Positions 62,189-64,000 of a stretch of DNA of 64,000 bases are shown one piece after another. The stretch comes from Paracoccaceae bacterium (lineage in GTDB: Bacteria > Pseudomonadota > Alphaproteobacteria > Rhodobacterales > Rhodobacteraceae): positions 124,001-188,000 of the forward strand of contig JACVZW010000075.1 in NCBI GenBank assembly GCA_014654775.1. The letters are read 5' to 3'. Under the pieces are notes generated by a model, which worked only from the letters and a program-made list of their open reading frames with translations, had not been told where the DNA came from and did no database searches. The translations under genes and the position numbers were made by a program. Each line of letters starts with the position of its first letter. Positions within the stretch are counted from its first letter, which is position 1.

Positions 62189-64000
62189 GGGTGTTTCACG
62201 TGAAACAGTTCGATGTGATTGTCATTGGTGGTGGGCATGCGGGTAGCGAGGCAGCGGCTGTAGCAGCGCGTATGGGTGCTGAAACGGCGCTGGTGACCCT
62301 GCGTGCAGACGCGATCGGCGTGATGTCCTGCAACCCGGCAATTGGCGGTCTAGGCAAGGGGCATCTTGTTCGCGAGATTGATGCGCTGGATGGCGTCATG
62401 GGGCGGGTCGCGGACCGGGCTGGAATTCAGTTCAGGCTTCTTAATCGTCGGAAGGGGCCAGCGGTGCAGGGCCCCCGCGCGCAGGCGGACCGCAAGCTCT
62501 ATCGACTTGCAATGCAGAAGGCACTTGCCCTCCAGCCAAATCTTTCCGTCATCGAGGATGAAGTCGTTGATTTGATTTTAGAAGGCGGGCGTGTTGCAGG
62601 GATTCTCGTGAAAAGCGGCCAGAGCTACCGCGCGCCCTCCGTGGTTTTGACAGCGGGGACTTTTCTGAACGGAGTCATCCATATTGGTGATCAGCGCCGA
62701 CCTGGTGGGCGCGCCGGAGATGCACCTTCCATACCGCTGGCAGAAAGGCTTTTGGATCTGCTGCCGACGCGCGGGCGTCTGAAGACTGGCACGCCTCCGC
62801 GTCTTGATGGCCGCACGATAGATTGGTCACGGCTGGAAAAGCAGCCAGGCGATGAGGAGCCTGTCCTCTTCTCGTTCATGAGCAAAGCCCCAGAGGCACG
62901 GCAGATTTCGTGCGGGATTACGCACACGAACGAAAAGACGCATGACATCGTCAGGGCCAATCTCTCGCGATCTGCGATGTATGGCGGCTTTATAGAGGGT
63001 GTTGGTCCGCGGTACTGCCCCTCAATCGAGGATAAGGTGGTGCGCTTCTCTGAGAAAGAGGGCCATCAGGTGTTTCTGGAGCCCGAGGGCTTGGACGACC
63101 ACACGGTCTATCCCAACGGGATTTCCACATCCCTGCCAGAAGACGTTCAAGAGGCCTATGTTCGGACAATTGCTGGTCTGGAAGGCGTCGTTATCCTTCA
63201 GCCAGGTTACGCAATCGAATACGATTTCTTTGATCCCCGCGAGTTGCGACCATCCCTCGAGACACGTGCGTTGCCGGGGTTGTTCCTTGCTGGGCAAATC
63301 AATGGCACGACCGGGTACGAAGAGGCAGCGGCGCAGGGGCTCGTGGCTGGCTTGAATGCTGCTCGCCTGGCAAAGGATTTGGAGCCGGTCGTTTTCAGTC
63401 GGCGCGACAGCTACATCGGCGTCATGATTGATGATCTTGTTACGCGTGGCGTAACAGAGCCCTATCGGATGTTCACCTCGCGCGCCGAATTCCGTCTTGC
63501 CCTTCGGGCGGATAACGCGGATCAACGGCTTACCCCCATGGGCATGGAAATTGGCTGTGTGTCGGAGGTGCGGCGTCGTCGCTTCGGAGAGAAGATGCAG
63601 GGCATTGCGTCTGCACGGGAAGTGCTTCGTGCTCGAAGACTATCGCCGCGCGAGCTGGCCCCTTACGGCGTCCGGCTGAGTCAGGATGGAGCGCGCCGCG
63701 ACGGCTTCGATGTTCTTTCGCTTGGGGAAGAGGCGCGCCCTGCTGTTGAAGCGATGTTTCCAGAATTTGGGTCGCTTCCCGCAGAAATTCGTGACCAGGT
63801 CGCGACAGATGCCCTTTATTCCCAATACCTTGAACGGCAGGAGTCTGATGCGCGCCTTTTGCAGCGCGAGGAGGCTGCTGTGATCCCGATTGATTTCGAT
63901 TACGATCTGCTTGCCGGCCTTTCGAACGAGTTGACGGCAAAGCTTAAGCGGCAGCAGCCCGCGAATCTTGCACAAGCGGGGCGGATCGAGGGTATGACGC
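62185..64000 (+). CDS. mnmG: tRNA uridine 5-carboxymethylaminomethyl synthase MnmG (5' part)
   Basis: FAD-dependent partner of MnmE, cut by the window end after 605 sense codons (full proteins are about 620-630 residues). The product opens [20 protein letters not shown]; the FAD Rossmann motif [55 protein letters not shown] and [18 protein letters not shown] are present, with [17 protein letters not shown] near the C-terminal part. ATG 62185 overlaps the mnmE stop (ATGA). Codons 3-8 contain a perfect parS sequence. Confidence 0.95.
   Translation, partial: MRVFHVKQFDVIVIGGGHAGSEAAAVAARMGAETALVTLRADAIGVMSCNPAIGGLGKGHLVREIDALDGVMGRVADRAGIQFRLLNRRKGPAVQGPRAQADRKLYRLAMQKALALQPNLSVIEDEVVDLILEGGRVAGILVKSGQSYRAPSVVLTAGTFLNGVIHIGDQRRPGGRAGDAPSIPLAERLLDLLPTRGRLKTGTPPRLDGRTIDWSRLEKQPGDEEPVLFSFMSKAPEARQISCGITHTNEKTHDIVRANLSRSAMYGGFIEGVGPRYCPSIEDKVVRFSEKEGHQVFLEPEGLDDHTVYPNGISTSLPEDVQEAYVRTIAGLEGVVILQPGYAIEYDFFDPRELRPSLETRALPGLFLAGQINGTTGYEEAAAQGLVAGLNAARLAKDLEPVVFSRRDSYIGVMIDDLVTRGVTEPYRMFTSRAEFRLALRADNADQRLTPMGMEIGCVSEVRRRRFGEKMQGIASAREVLRARRLSPRELAPYGVRLSQDGARRDGFDVLSLGEEARPAVEAMFPEFGSLPAEIRDQVATDALYSQYLERQESDARLLQREEAAVIPIDFDYDLLAGLSNELTAKLKRQQPANLAQAGRIEGMT
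62192..62207. other. parS: parS centromere site inside mnmG
   Basis: TGTTTCACGTGAAACA, a perfect 16-bp palindrome that matches the bacterial parS consensus for ParB binding. It lies within the first codons of mnmG (encoding VFHVKQ) and about 3.4 kb from the probable oriC; parA and parB are expected downstream of mnmG outside the window. Confidence 0.92.

Overview
The window is high-GC, compact chromosomal DNA from an alphaproteobacterium of the Rhodobacteraceae (Rhodobacter-like). The evidence is an intact regB/senC/regA/hvrA/hvrB/ahcY redox locus, an AddAB instead of a RecBCD nuclease, an alphaproteobacterial hemD/mitofilin-like/hemY block, and a replication-origin neighbourhood of the maf-aroE-coaE-dnaQ-secB / rho-mnmE-mnmG type. 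No insertion sequence, prophage, CRISPR array, rRNA or tRNA gene was recognised.

Layout. 0-7.4 kb: an agmatinase-family hydrolase, a TPR/glycosyltransferase-like protein, and a TetR-HlyD-RND efflux operon with a perfect operator-like palindrome at the regulator start. 7.4-11.8 kb: a gene-poor stretch, then a secreted protein made of three blocks of tandem repeats, a TPR-sulfotransferase and a LapG-like (BTLCP) cysteine protease. 12-13.9 kb: a P1B-4 type metal ATPase. 14-21.6 kb: a multistep phosphorelay cassette with two hybrid histidine kinases, a lone receiver, an Hpt protein and a receiver joined to a GGDEF-like domain that has lost its active-site motif. 21.9-25.5 kb: a TRAP transporter split over two convergent units. 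25.7-31.9 kb: hemY, a mitofilin-like gene and hemD divergent from tsaD-gpsA-yciI-EVE. 31.9-39.1 kb: a DUF2853 gene, ahcY, an HD hydrolase, hvrB, hvrA, regA, senC and regB. 39.2-49.2 kb: a PAS-only protein, tsaE-amgK-murU, addB-addA and trxA. 49.3-55.9 kb: hslVU, a lipoprotein hydrolase, and envelope and export genes (Smr, MltA, Tim44-like, FxsA, SecB). 55.9-64 kb: dnaQ-coaE-aroE-maf on the minus strand, a 412-bp AT-rich gap with DnaA-box-like 9-mers (probable oriC), then hemJ-rho-mnmE-mnmG on the plus strand; mnmG runs off the window end.

The clearest sequence-level discovery is a perfect 16-bp parS palindrome inside the first codons of mnmG, about 3.4 kb from the probable oriC; genes flanking that gap point away from it. 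The most novel candidates are the phosphorelay cassette with its degenerate GGDEF output, the three-tier repeat protein, a run of stem-loops between the EVE and DUF2853 genes, and a small unlisted ORF divergent from hvrB. Many genes overlap by ATGA or TGATG, so translational coupling appears common. All functions are assigned from motifs and context; no database search was run.
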